A stretch of 37,875 bases of DNA from Paratrimastix pyriformis (GCA_027972325.1 JAPMOS010000265.1:1-37875); one strand, 5' to 3'. Shown: positions 20,392 to 30,418, counted from the stretch's first letter. Translations and numbers: made by a program. Notes: generated by a model from the letters alone, not told the origin.

Positions 20392-21861
20392 ACCCCCCCG
20401 GTTGAAGTCTCGGCGTTGCACGTTCCCTTTGCTCCGCGTTCTGCCCGTTTCTGGCCATGGAGATCGCCACTGAGCATGACGAGCTCAGTAAGGACGATTC
20501 CAACTTTATTATGGATCACGCCGAGATCCAAAGTCGTGACGACCCTATGGTAGAGTATCTTCAAGATGAGTTGGGTCGGCATCTGTGGTCCCCCTCTTCA
20601 GCTCCATTGGACAAGCTCTCTCCTTGGATGCGTTTGGAGCTTATGAAGCTCTTCAGTTCATTGGTCGTCAATGAGCACCGTGCTCCACGCTATGAGATCA
20701 TCGAACGCACGGTGCACATGCTGCTGGAGGACAATCCGAAGAAGCAGCCTGAAGCGATCAGCCAGTTTATTTTCCAACTTCTTGGGGCTTTATTGTTCCA
20801 GCAATCGAATGTGCGAACTTTCGACTGCCACGTGCCACAAGAATCATCGCGCGGCTCGTCTGTGGACAAACACCGCACACCGCCAGAACGAGTCCTCCTA
20901 TCTGTTGGGGAGACTACATACCGTGGTCCAAAGCAACTTGGAGGTGGAGGTGGAACTCGCCACCCGATCATCGATGGCGATGGGGAAGAAGGAGAGAGCC
21001 CGTTCCCCTTCTTCGAGCAATCCATTTGCCTCTTCCGCTGCCCCAAGAGCACCTCTCACCTTGGCGAACCCATTCGCCAAGCCGGCACCTGTTCCGGCTC
21101 CGACTTCATCTCATGCTCCGGCTTTTGCGCCTGCGCCTGCACCTGCACCTGCACCTGCACCTGCACCTGCACCTGCACCTGCACCTGCACCTGCACCTGT
21201 TGCTGCCCCTGTTGTTGCTGCCCCTGTTGCTGCCCCTGTTGTTGCCCCTGTTGCGGCCTCTGTTGCTGCTGGTGTGTCCCCTTTGTCTGCTGTGCCTGCT
21301 GCGCCCGCTCGTGCTACCTCGACGCCCGACCATGCCGCTTCTGCCGTGCCTCCGAAGATTAGCCTCTCCGACCTCTCGCCTGTTGCCAACCGTGGGCCTT
21401 TGGGAAGGGAGCAACGTGTGTGGGGGTGGTGGATTCAGGGGCCCGTGCGCCTGTCCTACCGAGGTGGTAGGTCATGGTGGATGGGTTCCGCCCCCCCCTC
21501 AGGCTGGGTTCGGGAATATTTTTCGTTCTAACTGTTCTTGTCTTTTGCTTCCTTCGCCCCCTTTCATTGTTCCTCGTGTCCCGTGTCTCAGTGTTGGATC
21601 CTTTTGTCCCCCCCCCTTGCCCCGTTCTTTCTTTTGATGTTCCTTCTGTTTGCTGTCAAGTGTTTGAACGATTCTGTTTCCTGGCGACATTCCAGTCTCT
21701 CTCTTTCCCGCCATGCCGTCTGTGCGCCTACCCCTGAGGGGGTGTAGGTCGGCATGTTACCCGCCGGTTTCGACCGGATGAACGGATTTTCTTCTGTTTC
21801 AGTTTTCTGTGTTTTGCGCGCAGTTACTGGCAGTCGAAATAGTATCACAACAACAACAACA
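20392..21861 (+). mobile_element. Non-LTR-type retroposon, copy 2 (1.47 kb)
   Basis: Same ends as copy 1, with one extra A before a run of seven C at the 5' end. The flanking 11 bp direct repeat GGTTTGTTTGG (20381-20391 and 21862-21872) comes from the DIRS-a right terminal repeat, whose uninterrupted form is visible at 26020-26063. That gives a built-in empty site and proves insertion rather than deletion. Confidence 0.88.
20457..21531 (+). CDS. Retroposon-encoded protein, copy 2
   Basis: Two overlapping frames as in copy 1: one from ATG 20457 (protein-like to about residue 120), the other from 20671 to 21531. The second contains the (Pro-Ala)n tract, an Ala/Val/Pro-rich segment and a distinct C-terminus with SLSDLSPVANRGPLGREQR and an aromatic end. 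The candidate GT…AG intron is at 20811-20886. Family unknown. Confidence 0.5.
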
Positions 21862-24316
21862 GGTTTGTTTGGGGAAGAGATTACTCGGCTATCCCACCAC
21901 TTCGGCCATGCACATCGGGGTCTCGTTGCGGGGTTCTTCGCGCGGATTGGGGACTGCCTGCTCCTTTGCAAAATGTGAGCGTCGGGTCAACGAACGCACG
22001 TCCTCGTCCCCTACACCCGATCGATGAGACTGACACACTGGCGGCCGTTCCCTTTGGGACCCCCAGTGGGGGCACGGGAGGAGCGCCCCAGGGGTCCGGC
22101 GCTCTACAAGTGGGGCCCCAAATGAAGGTGGTGCAGCCGCAGCTTCCACCCGGCGAAGGGTGGTGGGACTAGGCGCCAGCGGCCGAGGGCGCTCTACAAA
22201 TACCCCGTTCAACTCTCAGCCTGGGCACGAGACGTCGGGCAAGCTTGACGGGAGCAGAGAGGAAAGTCTGTCGTCGCATCCTCTCTCCGCCCTCTTGGGT
22301 GAAACACCACTCGTGATCTCTGCGCACTCTCCCTCCTCCGAGTGCGTGCCCTCAGCACCCACGTACACCTTCCAGTCCCTGCCCATCATTCCGGCTCATC
22401 CCATCCCCACCTCCGAGGGCCATGATGGGGCGGCTCCGTCCCGGGAGGGCGAGCATCCCTGTCTTGGACCCATCACGATCACTCCTGCTTGGGGTCACTC
22501 TGTCCATTCACAGGCAAGGCTGAGAACAGTGCACTTGTCCGCCTTGCCCACAGCCGGGTGGCATTATTCCATAGTATTTCTGCTCCCTACTCGGTGCTCT
22601 GCGGTGCTGTCCTGCCTGGAGTGGGATCACACTTCACACACGGACGCGAACTATACTGAGAGCATTTGGTTGGGCGGGCCTGTGTTTGTCTGCGCCCACA
22701 CCCTCACACAGACCGTACAGGGTCAGAAACAACAACAAACTGTGAGACGTCAGGGACGCGCGCATACTTGTGCACCCACGGGTCCCACGCTCGGGGATCG
22801 AGAGGTCCCAACAAGCTGGCGGTCAGGTCAGAAACAACTTTGGGGATTTCGGCACTGCTAGGTCTAGAGATTGGAGAGAATTCACTGACCGCCAGCAAGC
22901 CTCATAGTTGCACGTCGTTCCTCAATGGGTTCTCTTCCGATCCCGTGTGCGCTGTCACACCCGCACCTGAAGTCGTGTTTTTCCAGGCGGGCCCTCTCTG
23001 TGACATCTGGCACACCAACACCAGTGTTCGGTGTTTTTCTTTGGGGTAGGCCTGCGCTTGCCCATGACCATCACCCCAACACTGGGACCCTTGTGTGATT
23101 TCAGCGCGTATCTGCTCGTTTACGTGCCCGCACCGCGGGTTTTCTCATGAGGGCGCTCCGTTGGATTTCCGGATGCCCCTCTGCCTCGGTGTGTACGTTG
23201 ACTCACCAACACCGTGACGATGGCATGCATGCACCGCTGGTTTTTCAGGAGGGCGATCCGTGGTATGTTCGGATGCGGTGCCCGTGGGTACACCAACACC
23301 GGGAAAAATTGGTGCTATGCACTTGAGGGGCTTGCACCTGTTCATGCCCCGGTATGTTCATCAGGGGCGGGCCTGAGTGCGCCCAACATGCCCCTTGGAT
23401 GCACTCTCACACCGGCAGCATCATCACAGCACCACCACCAGCACACGCACCATCAGTGTGGCGTTGCTCAGGGCGGGCCTGTGTGCTCATCATGCCTTGA
23501 ATGGGTCCTGGCACACCAGGACATCTGTTTGATGCGTCTGGGGCGGGCCGGAGTGTGCCCCACATGTCCCCTGGTGTACACTCTCACACCAACAGTATCA
23601 TCAGCACCACCAGTGTGGTGACTTTTCGGGCGGGCCTGTGTGCTCATCATGCCCTTGAATGCGTCCTGACAGCTGCTTGACTGCTTGAGGCGTCTCAGGG
23701 CGGGCCTGTGTGTGCCCACATGCCCTCTGGTGTGCATTCTCACACCAGCAGCAGCAACACCAACACCATCACCCAGCACCACCAGAGTGGTGTTCTGTCG
23801 GGGCGGGCCTGTGTGCTCATCATGCCCCTGAATGCGCCCTGGCACACCAGGACAGCTGCGTGGCGAGGCGTCTGGGGGCGGGCCTGTGTGCCCATATGCC
23901 TCCTGGTGTTCATTCTCACTCCAGCAGCAGCATCACACCCACACCAGCGCATTCAGGCCAGAATCACCACACCAGCACCATCAGAGTGGGGCTTTGCTGG
24001 GGGCAGTGTGATGCTCGATGTTTCATGCCTGCTCTCGCATCGACTGATGCCTTCTTGTCTGTCGGAAGCAGTGACAGCACTCGGCACCTTTGGGGAGCGA
24101 CCCCGGACACACGCGGGGGGACACTGTGGAGTGTGTACCACCTCTCAGCTGTTTGATGCTCGTTCTGGCCCTCCGGCACGCGCACTCCCATCAGGATGGG
24201 TATCCGTAGAGCCGGCTCATCGGCCAAGAGTGTTGGGCGGAGCATCCCGTTAGCCGGGTCACGTAGAGTGCGGAAGGGGGGGAAAGCTATGCCTTTGGTA
24301 TGGTGTTCACTCTTTC

Positions 24317-24430
24317 TTGGTTTGGGTTTGTTTGGGGCTATCCCACGAAGGCTGTCCCTCGTTCTCCGAACTCGTGAAGGAGAATGGTGGGATAGCCGAG
24401 TAATCTCTTCCCCAAACAAACCCAAACCAA
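24317..24430 (+). repeat. DIRS-a internal complementary region, second tandem copy
   Basis: 114 bp, the same structure as 18681-18793. Confidence 0.65.
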
Positions 24431-25909
24431 GACAAGTCTCCCACCCACCTCCCTGCCTGATGAGTGGCACTGGGTTTGTTTGTTGCTGCTTTCCCCGCGA
24501 AGCTTCGACTCAACGTGTACCCATGGTCGTGATTGATGGTGGGCATTTTGTCTTCGCAGCGCAATCTTCGTACGTGCTCCCTTGGCTGTACTGCTGCCTG
24601 TTCACCCACACAATCTGATTGACAAGTCAGGAGGGCTGCCTCGTGGGGGAGGCGAGTGTGGCTGTTGTTCAACCTTGTTTGGTGCCCTTGGACAACAGTG
24701 TCTGGGGCCTCGTCGGGGCCTCTTGCCCTTGAGACACCACCCTTCATTCACCCTCATTCACCCTCGTCTGATGTGATTGGGCATTCATGGTGGGGTGAGG
24801 TGTGGTCATTCACCCCCAGCTACTTTGCTTGAACAACAGCTTATGGGTCATCCGGCTCGTTGTACTCTTGGGACACCCATCATGCACCTTCATGGCGGTG
24901 TGGGGGTGTTGTCTTCCTCCTTGTCTGTTCTGAATGGGCAACAGCTCGAGGGACTGGTGCGGGGTGTTGTCTTTCACCCCCGTTTTGTTGTGGCACAGCT
25001 GTGTGGCTTTACCGTGGTGGGCACCATGCATCCTCCACATCCAGAATGGGGGGTCGGGGTTTGTCATTCATCGTCGTCTGTTCTGTTTTGACGAGTGATA
25101 TTTCATCGTGGCCGTTGTGCCCGTGAACCACCCCGCTCACCCCACCACACACCTCCCTCTCACGGGAGGGATATTTGTTGAGCACCCTGAAGTGGCGATC
25201 GATACGTCACCTTTCGTGCTCTCTCTCCCTTCGGGGTTTGCGTTTTTTGGTGGGGGCTTGGGTTCTCTATACAGAACTCGACGCCTGCACGGCAAGGTTG
25301 CCTCCACCGCTTCACCGGCGCCGGTCGGCGACTGGTGACGAAGAAGCCGCGAGCACGGGGGCGAGAACCCTCCTGGGATCTGCGAGGCAAGGTGCCTGTC
25401 GCGGCTCCGTCGTGCTCTGCGTTTTTCTCGACGCGTGCCTTTGGCCCGCGCCATGCCGGACAACGAGTCCTCTCGCTGTTTTGTCCGATCTTCTTCGTTG
25501 TTTTATTTGCGGGGGGTCCGACCCGTTGAGGGAAGGATTCCCTATGGAGGGTGCCGAGTACGGGAAGACTCGGTACCTTCGGGGCCTTTGAAGGTTTCGC
25601 CCCTCCTTTTATTTGTGGCTTCTCTCCCACCTGTTTTTGCTGACCGGTTACAGCGGTGCGTCGGGGTTTTCTCCAGCCTCCTCTTTCCCTGACTAGACGT
25701 GCACCCCCCGGGGCGGGTCGCGACCCGCTTGAGGAGATGTTTGGGGTTCGCATGGTTGATCATGAATCTCTCTTCTTCGTTTTCTTTGAAACCTTCGGGA
25801 GCTGTGACTCCCAGCTGGATTGTTTACTGCGTTGCGCGGTACTGACTCCCTTCCCACCTTACTCTGCGTCGGTGGCTGGCGTGTCGTCGTCCGAATGGGC
25901 TTATGCTTA

Positions 25910-26063
25910 AAGGACGAGTCGACTGCCGGCACTGACATGACATGTCAAATTCTTTTGATAAAATTTTAGGATGTCAGTGCCGTTTTGCGTGCTTGCTGTG
26001 CAAGTGTTCACTCTTTCTTGGTTTGGGTTTGTTTGGGGAAGAGATTACTCGGCTATCCCACCA
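25910..26063 (+). repeat. DIRS-a right terminal repeat, uninterrupted
   Basis: The inner hairpin (GGCACTGACAT … ATGTCAGTGCC, about 25928-25980) is followed by CACTCTTTCTTGGTTTGGG and the outer edge AAGAGATTACTCGGCTATCC. This copy shows the undisturbed target of retroposon copy 2. Confidence 0.75.
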
Positions 26064-26792
26064 GAGGTCGCTAAGGGTCCTCGTCGTTTCCTTGAGGGCA
26101 TCCAGAGCCAGGATGCCAAGGTTTCGAGCGGCCTCGAATGAGAGCTCAGACGGCGATGATGCCGTCGAAAGGTTGGCGAGTGCCACCAGAGTCTGTAGAG
26201 GGCGCATAGCGGAGAACACCCCTGCTGTAGCCCGAGCCAGCGCACTGTCCCGTTGAGTCGCCGCCTTCCGCAGGTCTGGATCAATGAGGCGTAAGGCACT
26301 CACTGGTGGTGCAACTGCAGGATCGGCCTTGCCTTGGTCTCGAAAGTTGGGAAACGCGCGGCCGACGTGAACAACGCGAGCGAATTCCTCTTGTGTCGGT
26401 GCTTCGTGTTGAAGACGATTGAATTGCAGCCCCAGCATCTGCAAAGTCTGTGCTTCTCTTTCTGGTAAGGTTGGAGGAGTCACCACCTTTTTTGTAGGGG
26501 CCTCCTTCGCAAAGATGTCCGGTAACTTGGCCGTTGGTTTGAAATAGATCTGTTGGAGAGTATCGAAGTAGTATTGTCCGACTTCCTCTTGATCTTGATC
26601 GCTTTCACCTTCTTTTTCTTCAGGATTTGTTGCACCCAACAGAGAGCTGTCACCCTCCGCTCCAGTGTCGCCTTCAGGGTCAGGAGGTTGGGTTTGGGGG
26701 CCAGGGTTGGCCGGATGTTCAGGGTCAAGGGCGGGCCCCTGTTGCTGCTGGGTCTGTTGTTGTGGTGTTGCTTGTTGATCTGCTTGATCCAT
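26064..26792 (-). pseudogene. DIRS-b Gag-like protein, N-terminal part (fossil)
   Basis: A minus-strand frame beginning MDQADQQATPQQQ. It has a Gln/Pro/acidic N-terminus, then helical segments around LRLIDPDLRKAATQRDSAL and a later pattern (ARATAGVFSAMRPLQTLVAL, EAARNLGILALDAL). This arrangement resembles the Gag-like ORF1 of DIRS elements, a structural protein for the particle. It is cut by the DIRS-a insertion at 26063. The same protein begins at 33042 in the other DIRS-b copy. Confidence 0.65.
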
Positions 26793-26849
26793 TCTTTGCC
26801 CAATAGGGATGCGTCTTGAAGCGTGCGAAACGCAAAGGGCGGGGTACAC

Positions 26850-26997
26850 TATCCGTGTCAGCTGACATGGAATTTCTTTCTATTTGTGGTCAGTGCCGCG
26901 TTTTGCGTTGCCTGACGTGATGTCTATTTTCCTGGGGGTTTGGGAAGATGAAGGTCGTCGAGATTGATTACTCGTTCGCCGAGGCTCCGAGGCTGAA
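26850..26997 (-). repeat. DIRS-b left terminal repeat (inverted copy)
   Basis: Reverse complement of 32837-32990: the dyad TGTCAGCTGACA, GGTCAGTGCCG, GTCTATTTTCCTGGGGGTTT and the outer edge with GATTACTCGTTCGCCGAGG. It abuts segment W at 26998. Confidence 0.7.
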
Positions 26998-27240
26998 CTG
27001 GCAAATCCCTGTGGGTCCGGGGCGCGCGTTTCGGGCTGAACACAGTGACCGAAGGCAAAAACTGAGTGGTGAGTGGCGATGCCCCGCCTCTTGTGCAGAC
27101 CACGTCCGAGTTCCACAGTGGTTCAAAAATGTACCCCTTGCGAGAATTTCCAGTTGAATGACCTGAAGGCGACCGACGGTACTTGTCGTCCGCTCATGGC
27201 CGATGAGTGCCCAAGGTGCGCCCGAACGGGTGCGGGAGAG
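26998..27240 (-). repeat. Segment W, inverted duplicate of about 29930-30168
   Basis: About 240 bp, the near-identical reverse complement of 29930-30168, squeezed between the outer edge of a DIRS-b left end and the outer edge of a DIRS-a left end. The longer copy at 30 kb shows what the target looked like without these elements. Confidence 0.75.
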
Positions 27241-27996
27241 TTCTCCTTCACGAGTTCGGAGAACGAGGGACAGCCTTCGTGGGATAGCCCCAAACAAACC
27301 CAAACCAAGAAAGAGTGAACACTTGCACAGCAAGCACGCAAAACGGCACTGACATCCAAAAATTTTATCAAAAGAATTTGACATGTCATGTCAGTGCCGG
27401 CAGTCGACTCGTCCTTTTGCGCACTAAGCAAATCGCAACGCAATCCTTTATCCCGGAGTTCTCTATTTTCTCGGTCCTCTCGGACTCATTTTTCATAGCT
27501 TATTGGGAACTCTGAAGTCAAAGAAAACTGCATCATTATTGTCCTCGGGAGCGGGGGTTGGATGATCGACCTCATCTGTTTTGACAATGTCGCTTTCAAG
27601 CTTCAACGAGCTCTGGAAAAGATCTGCGCTCTTCTTGGGAACGGTGGGCGGTGCCCTTTGGCTCACGCGCACTCGCTTCCGCGCCACTTCGGTGGTGCAT
27701 TATCGCGACCTCCCGCTCATGTATCGGTTGGCACTCGGGGTTTCTTCGGGGTCCCCCCCGTAGTTATTATCCTCGGGCTTTTCGTCGTTTGCCGGCTGAA
27801 ACGGACTTGTGACCCGCTGGGTCTTGTGAGGTGATTGGAGAATGATCGGAGGCCCTGGCCTCCCACCACCCCTCTCGGGTCTGTGTTGATCCCTGGTATT
27901 TGCTCTTCCAGAAGAGACAGACGTGAAAAACTCTGTTCCTTGTTCTCAAATGAACGAAAACAAACAAAAACCAGCACGAAGAAAGAACAAACATTA

Positions 27997-29251
27997 CCGT
28001 ACTTGACATAATTTAGTACACCCGCCAGGTCGGCATTTTTGGCACTTTTCTCGGGGTGGTGTACTAAATTTTGTCTCCCCCAATCTTAAATTTTGTCTGT
28101 ACCAAAGACACTCCTTGTTTCTTGCGCGCTTCGCGCGCCCGAAAGACACAACACATTGTGTGCGGGTGTGGGCGGTGTGTGCGGCTGTGTGCGGCTGTGT
28201 GCGGTTGTGTGCGGCTGTGTGTGGGTGTGTGGGTTTGCGGGTCTTTGCAAGTCCGTGTGTGTGTGTGTGCGGTGTGCGTTGGGTGTGTGTGTTGTGTGTG
28301 ATGTGTGTGATGTGTGTGTATGTGTGTGTGTGTCGAATAAAGAAGGAACGAAGTAAGATTTCGTGCGTGCGTTTTTCCTCTTAGCACTGTATACCCAACA
28401 GGTTCAAAGATCATCATGTGTGTGCGTGTCTTGTGTGTGTGTATGTTGTGTGTGTGTGTTGTGTGTGTTGTGTGTGTGTGTGTGTGTGGGGGGAGGGAGG
28501 GTGAGGGTGGGGGTGTCCCCACGAAGCCCGCAGACACCCGAGCATACCCGGTGATCCGGTGGCAGCCTTGGTCGCCCCGCCACCCCGGCAGATGGTTGTG
28601 TGCGTACACTGATTCTCCGGTCAGGAGGCACGACCGGGACGACTGCATTAGACTGGCACGCGGAGTCCGTCTCGGGTAACAGAGACTTCCCAGTCCGCCC
28701 TCCTCGCGAGACAAGCCCGCAAGAAAACGTCCTAGGGACCATGGGTCGGTTCACGCCCCCAGTTGGGGCAGTCGCCGCCGACTCGAACCACGCTTCTTCG
28801 TTCTTCTCGTTCTTCTTCCGCTGCCATCCTCTCGGCCGAGAGAGTCAGGCAGTGTGGCTCGGCGGACCTTTCCCCACCCACATCCGTCCTAGCCCAGGGC
28901 TCCCAACCGGCCCCCCACACACACACACTCACACGCCCGCCCACCCCAAAACAAATGGGGTGCACCACTGTACGACCGAGGGGGAGAGGAGGCAAGGGGG
29001 AGGTGGAGGCGCATGGTAGCCCGCTTCCTGGGTCATCCCTTGCCACCAGACGCATCCCAAATCACACGCCCCCACACCCGCCCCCACGGCAGCCCCACGC
29101 CCCCACGCCCGCCCCGCCGGCCCCCAGTTCTCCAAAAAAATTCAATTGCAGGCACATTTTTTCCAAAAATTTTCCCCTCCGGGGTCCGATTTTCCATTTT
29201 TTCGGGGTGGTGTACTAAATTATGCCGGGTACTAAATTATGTCAAGTACGG
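27997..29251. mobile_element. Tc1/mariner-type non-autonomous TIR element (1255 bp)
   Basis: Perfect 23 bp terminal inverted repeats: left begins CCGTACTTGACATAATTTAG, right ends CTAAATTATGTCAAGTACGG. Each is bordered by TA (27995-27996 and 29252-29253), the duplication made by Tc1/mariner-type transposases. The TIR core GTACTAAATTATG recurs just inside the right end, and TCGGGGTGGTGTACTAAATT is directly repeated near both ends (28051-28070 and 29202-29221). No transposase is recognisable; the interior is mostly GT-rich simple sequence plus GC-rich filler. The weakly similar DIRS-a copy near 14135 lacks the insert. Confidence 0.7.
28155..28490. repeat. GT-rich simple sequence inside the TIR element
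   Basis: Runs of TGTGTGCGGC units (28160-28225) and long TGTG tracts (28250-28335 and 28415-28487), with a CACACACA tract on the other side near 28916-28932. These explain the Cys/Val-rich and Thr/His-rich open frames here. Confidence 0.85.
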
Positions 29252-29542
29252 TACCGTTTTTTATACAGACTGCTTGCAGCTTTGAACGTGCTGGTTTGAA
29301 CTTGGGTCCTCATTTCACACCCGAGGACACGTCTGGTGAAATGCAGTACTGTGGCTGCAGTTTTGTATTCGATTTCTTCGAACGGCTGCTCGTTTTCACG
29401 GGCGCTTCACTCCAGCGCTGCATGCGAGAAATACTCATTGCGAGGGCTCCGATGAGGCGTCTCTTTGAGGTCTTTGATTGGTTTACCACAAAGACGACAC
29501 GTTCTGGCGTAGCGCAAGTCTGTTTGGATTTGCGTTCGCCCC

Positions 29543-29755
29543 TCATTTGGACCTCATTTTGAGTCTCATTCTCTGGCAGTCCTTCACCCTTTCAACCAAA
29601 CGCTTCGTCTTGTGTGAGCTGGACACTGTTATTTTAGTGCGGTCTTTCAAAGCGGGTTTGCCAAGCACTGCACTCATTCTCGGACGCTCGAAATGCTCAT
29701 TCTTCTTTAGTTCCGCTTCTTTCGCCCAACTCCCCCCTTTTTTCTTGGAAACCAT
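29543..29755 (-). CDS. Lys-rich protein fragment, unknown family
   Basis: A minus-strand frame of 70 codons starting MVSKKKGGSWAKEAELKK, strongly basic, with a Ser/Lys-rich middle. Just downstream on the same strand, in another frame (about 29520-29430), is CRLCGKPIKDLKETPHRSP, with a Cys-x2-Cys pair and a His that could be part of a zinc site. Whether these belong together is not shown. The region is antisense to the DIRS-a fossil around it, so it may be part of that element's interior or captured sequence. Confidence 0.35.
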   Translation of the reverse strand: MVSKKKGGSWAKEAELKKNEHFERPRMSAVLGKPALKDRTKITVSSSHKTKRLVERVKDCQRMRLKMRSK

Positions 29756-29929
29756 GCGGGTCCCCTCTTTTTCGGCGGACTATTTTGCAAAGTCTGGGTC
29801 TTGGGTCTCGCTCATTCTGGAATGCTCTCGGCTTGAAGATGACTGAAAGAAAACTCCTGCGAGTCGGGTTCGAGGGCCCTCAATAAACGGCCGGGCCACT
29901 TGAAGAAGTTTGCTCGAAGTTCTCTCCCG

Positions 29930-30178
29930 CACCCGTTCGGGCGAACCTTGGGCACTCATCGGCCATGAGCGGACGACAAAGTACCGTCGGTTCGCCTTCA
30001 GGTCATTCAACTGGAAATTCTCGCAAGGGGTACATTTTTGAACCACGGTGGAACTCGGACGTGGTCTGCACAAGAGGCGGGGCATCGCCACTCACCACTC
30101 AGTTTTTGCCTTCGGTCACTGTGTTCAGCCCGAAACGCGCGCCCCGGACCCACACGGATTTGCCAGGGGTCCGTCGGG
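29930..30178. repeat. Segment W, longer copy
   Basis: Reverse-complement match to 26998-27240, uninterrupted here. It runs into the 16-bp array at 30179. No gene recognised. Confidence 0.65.
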
Positions 30179-30418
30179 CATGGCGCACCGCGGACATGGC
30201 GCACCGCGGGCATGACGCACCGCGGGCATGACGCACCGCGGACATGACGCACCGCGGACATGACGCACCGCGGACATGACGCACCGCGGACATGACGCAC
30301 CGCGGGCATGACGCACCGCGGGCATGACGCACCGCGGACATGACGCACCGCGGGCATGACGCACCGCGGGCATGACGCACCGCGGGCATGACGCACCGCG
30401 GACATGACGCGCCGCGGG
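30179..30418. repeat. 16-bp tandem array CATGACGCACCGCGGR, 15 copies
   Basis: Fifteen head-to-tail 16 bp units. They vary mainly at the last base (A or G), at CATGGC versus CATGAC in the first two, and at GCGCC in the last. Each unit holds CCGCGG, a SacII-type palindrome. Since 16 is not a multiple of 3, the long minus-strand open frames cycle through three readings and are not credible genes. Confidence 0.95.

Larger units (their letters stand above)
16285..21896 (+). mobile_element. DIRS-a right part, first tandem copy (with retroposon inside)
   Basis: Starts at the point CTTCGGCCATGCACATC that is also the start of the next copy, and ends at the outer edge of the right terminal repeat, GGCTATCCCACCA (about 21884-21896). 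Contains a satellite block (about 17755-18300), the internal complementary region (18681-18793) and about 1.5 kb between that region and the right terminal repeat. The retroposon at 20392-21861 splits the terminal repeat. Confidence 0.7.
13398..26063 (+). mobile_element. DIRS-a fossil with tandemly duplicated right part and retroposon insertion
   Basis: The left terminal repeat is at 13398-13571. The interior follows, with the internal complementary region at 18681-18793 and the right terminal repeat at 20265-20391 continuing at 21862-21896 after a retroposon insertion. The right 4.1 kb is then repeated head-to-tail (21897-26063). Without the duplicate and the retroposon the element would be about 7 kb, a plausible DIRS length. 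I find no reverse transcriptase, RNase H or recombinase domain in it, so it was probably non-autonomous or is very decayed. Its two outer ends abut two parts of an inverted DIRS-b element, which shows nesting. Confidence 0.6.
21897..26063 (+). mobile_element. DIRS-a right part, second tandem copy
   Basis: Near-identical head-to-tail repeat of 16285-20391, including its satellite block (about 23365-23910), internal complementary region (24317-24430) and right terminal repeat (25910-26063). Its outer edge GGCTATCCCACCA abuts, at 26063/26064, the inside of an inverted DIRS-b Gag-like frame. It differs from the first copy by a few small length changes, one of about 35 bp near 24113, so the duplication is recent. 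Confidence 0.75.
11963..26997 (-). mobile_element. DIRS-b fossil interrupted by a DIRS-a element
   Basis: Read on the minus strand, the left terminal repeat (26997 to about 26850) leads into a Gag-like frame (to 26064). After the inserted DIRS-a element come a tyrosine-recombinase C-terminus (13397-13142), an internal complementary region (13073-12967), an Arg/Gly-rich open frame (12843-12427) and the right terminal repeat (12110-11963). Sequence for reverse transcriptase, RNase H and methyltransferase is not present between the Gag-like part and the recombinase, so this copy is incomplete in addition to being interrupted. The outer flanks are segment Y on one side and segment W on the other. 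Confidence 0.6.
27241..29930 (+). mobile_element. DIRS-a fossil, left part, carrying a DNA transposon
   Basis: The left terminal repeat (27241-27414) is nearly identical to 13398-13571. The interior is weakly similar to 13572-14350 once the 1255 bp transposon at 27997-29251 is set aside. The right boundary is unclear, since sequence related to segment W begins near 29930. Minus-strand frames at 27493-27687 (begins MARKRVRVSQRAPP, acidic end) and 29543-29755 are protein-like but unrecognised. Confidence 0.5.

Noticed and set aside
21118-21362. Cys-Thr repeat protein (metallothionein-like) in the retroposon
   Set aside because: It is the CCTGCA run read in another frame; the Pro-Ala reading joins a sensible downstream domain while the Cys reading does not.
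28064-28714. Thr/His-rich minus-strand protein inside the TIR element, possible transposase
   Set aside because: Most of it is translated CA microsatellite, and no DDE-type motif spacing is visible.
30179-30418. CRISPR-like or coding repeat on the minus strand (Cys/Arg/Ala repeats)
   Set aside because: Plain 16-bp head-to-tail array without spacers; the period is not a multiple of three and all minus-strand frames are open.
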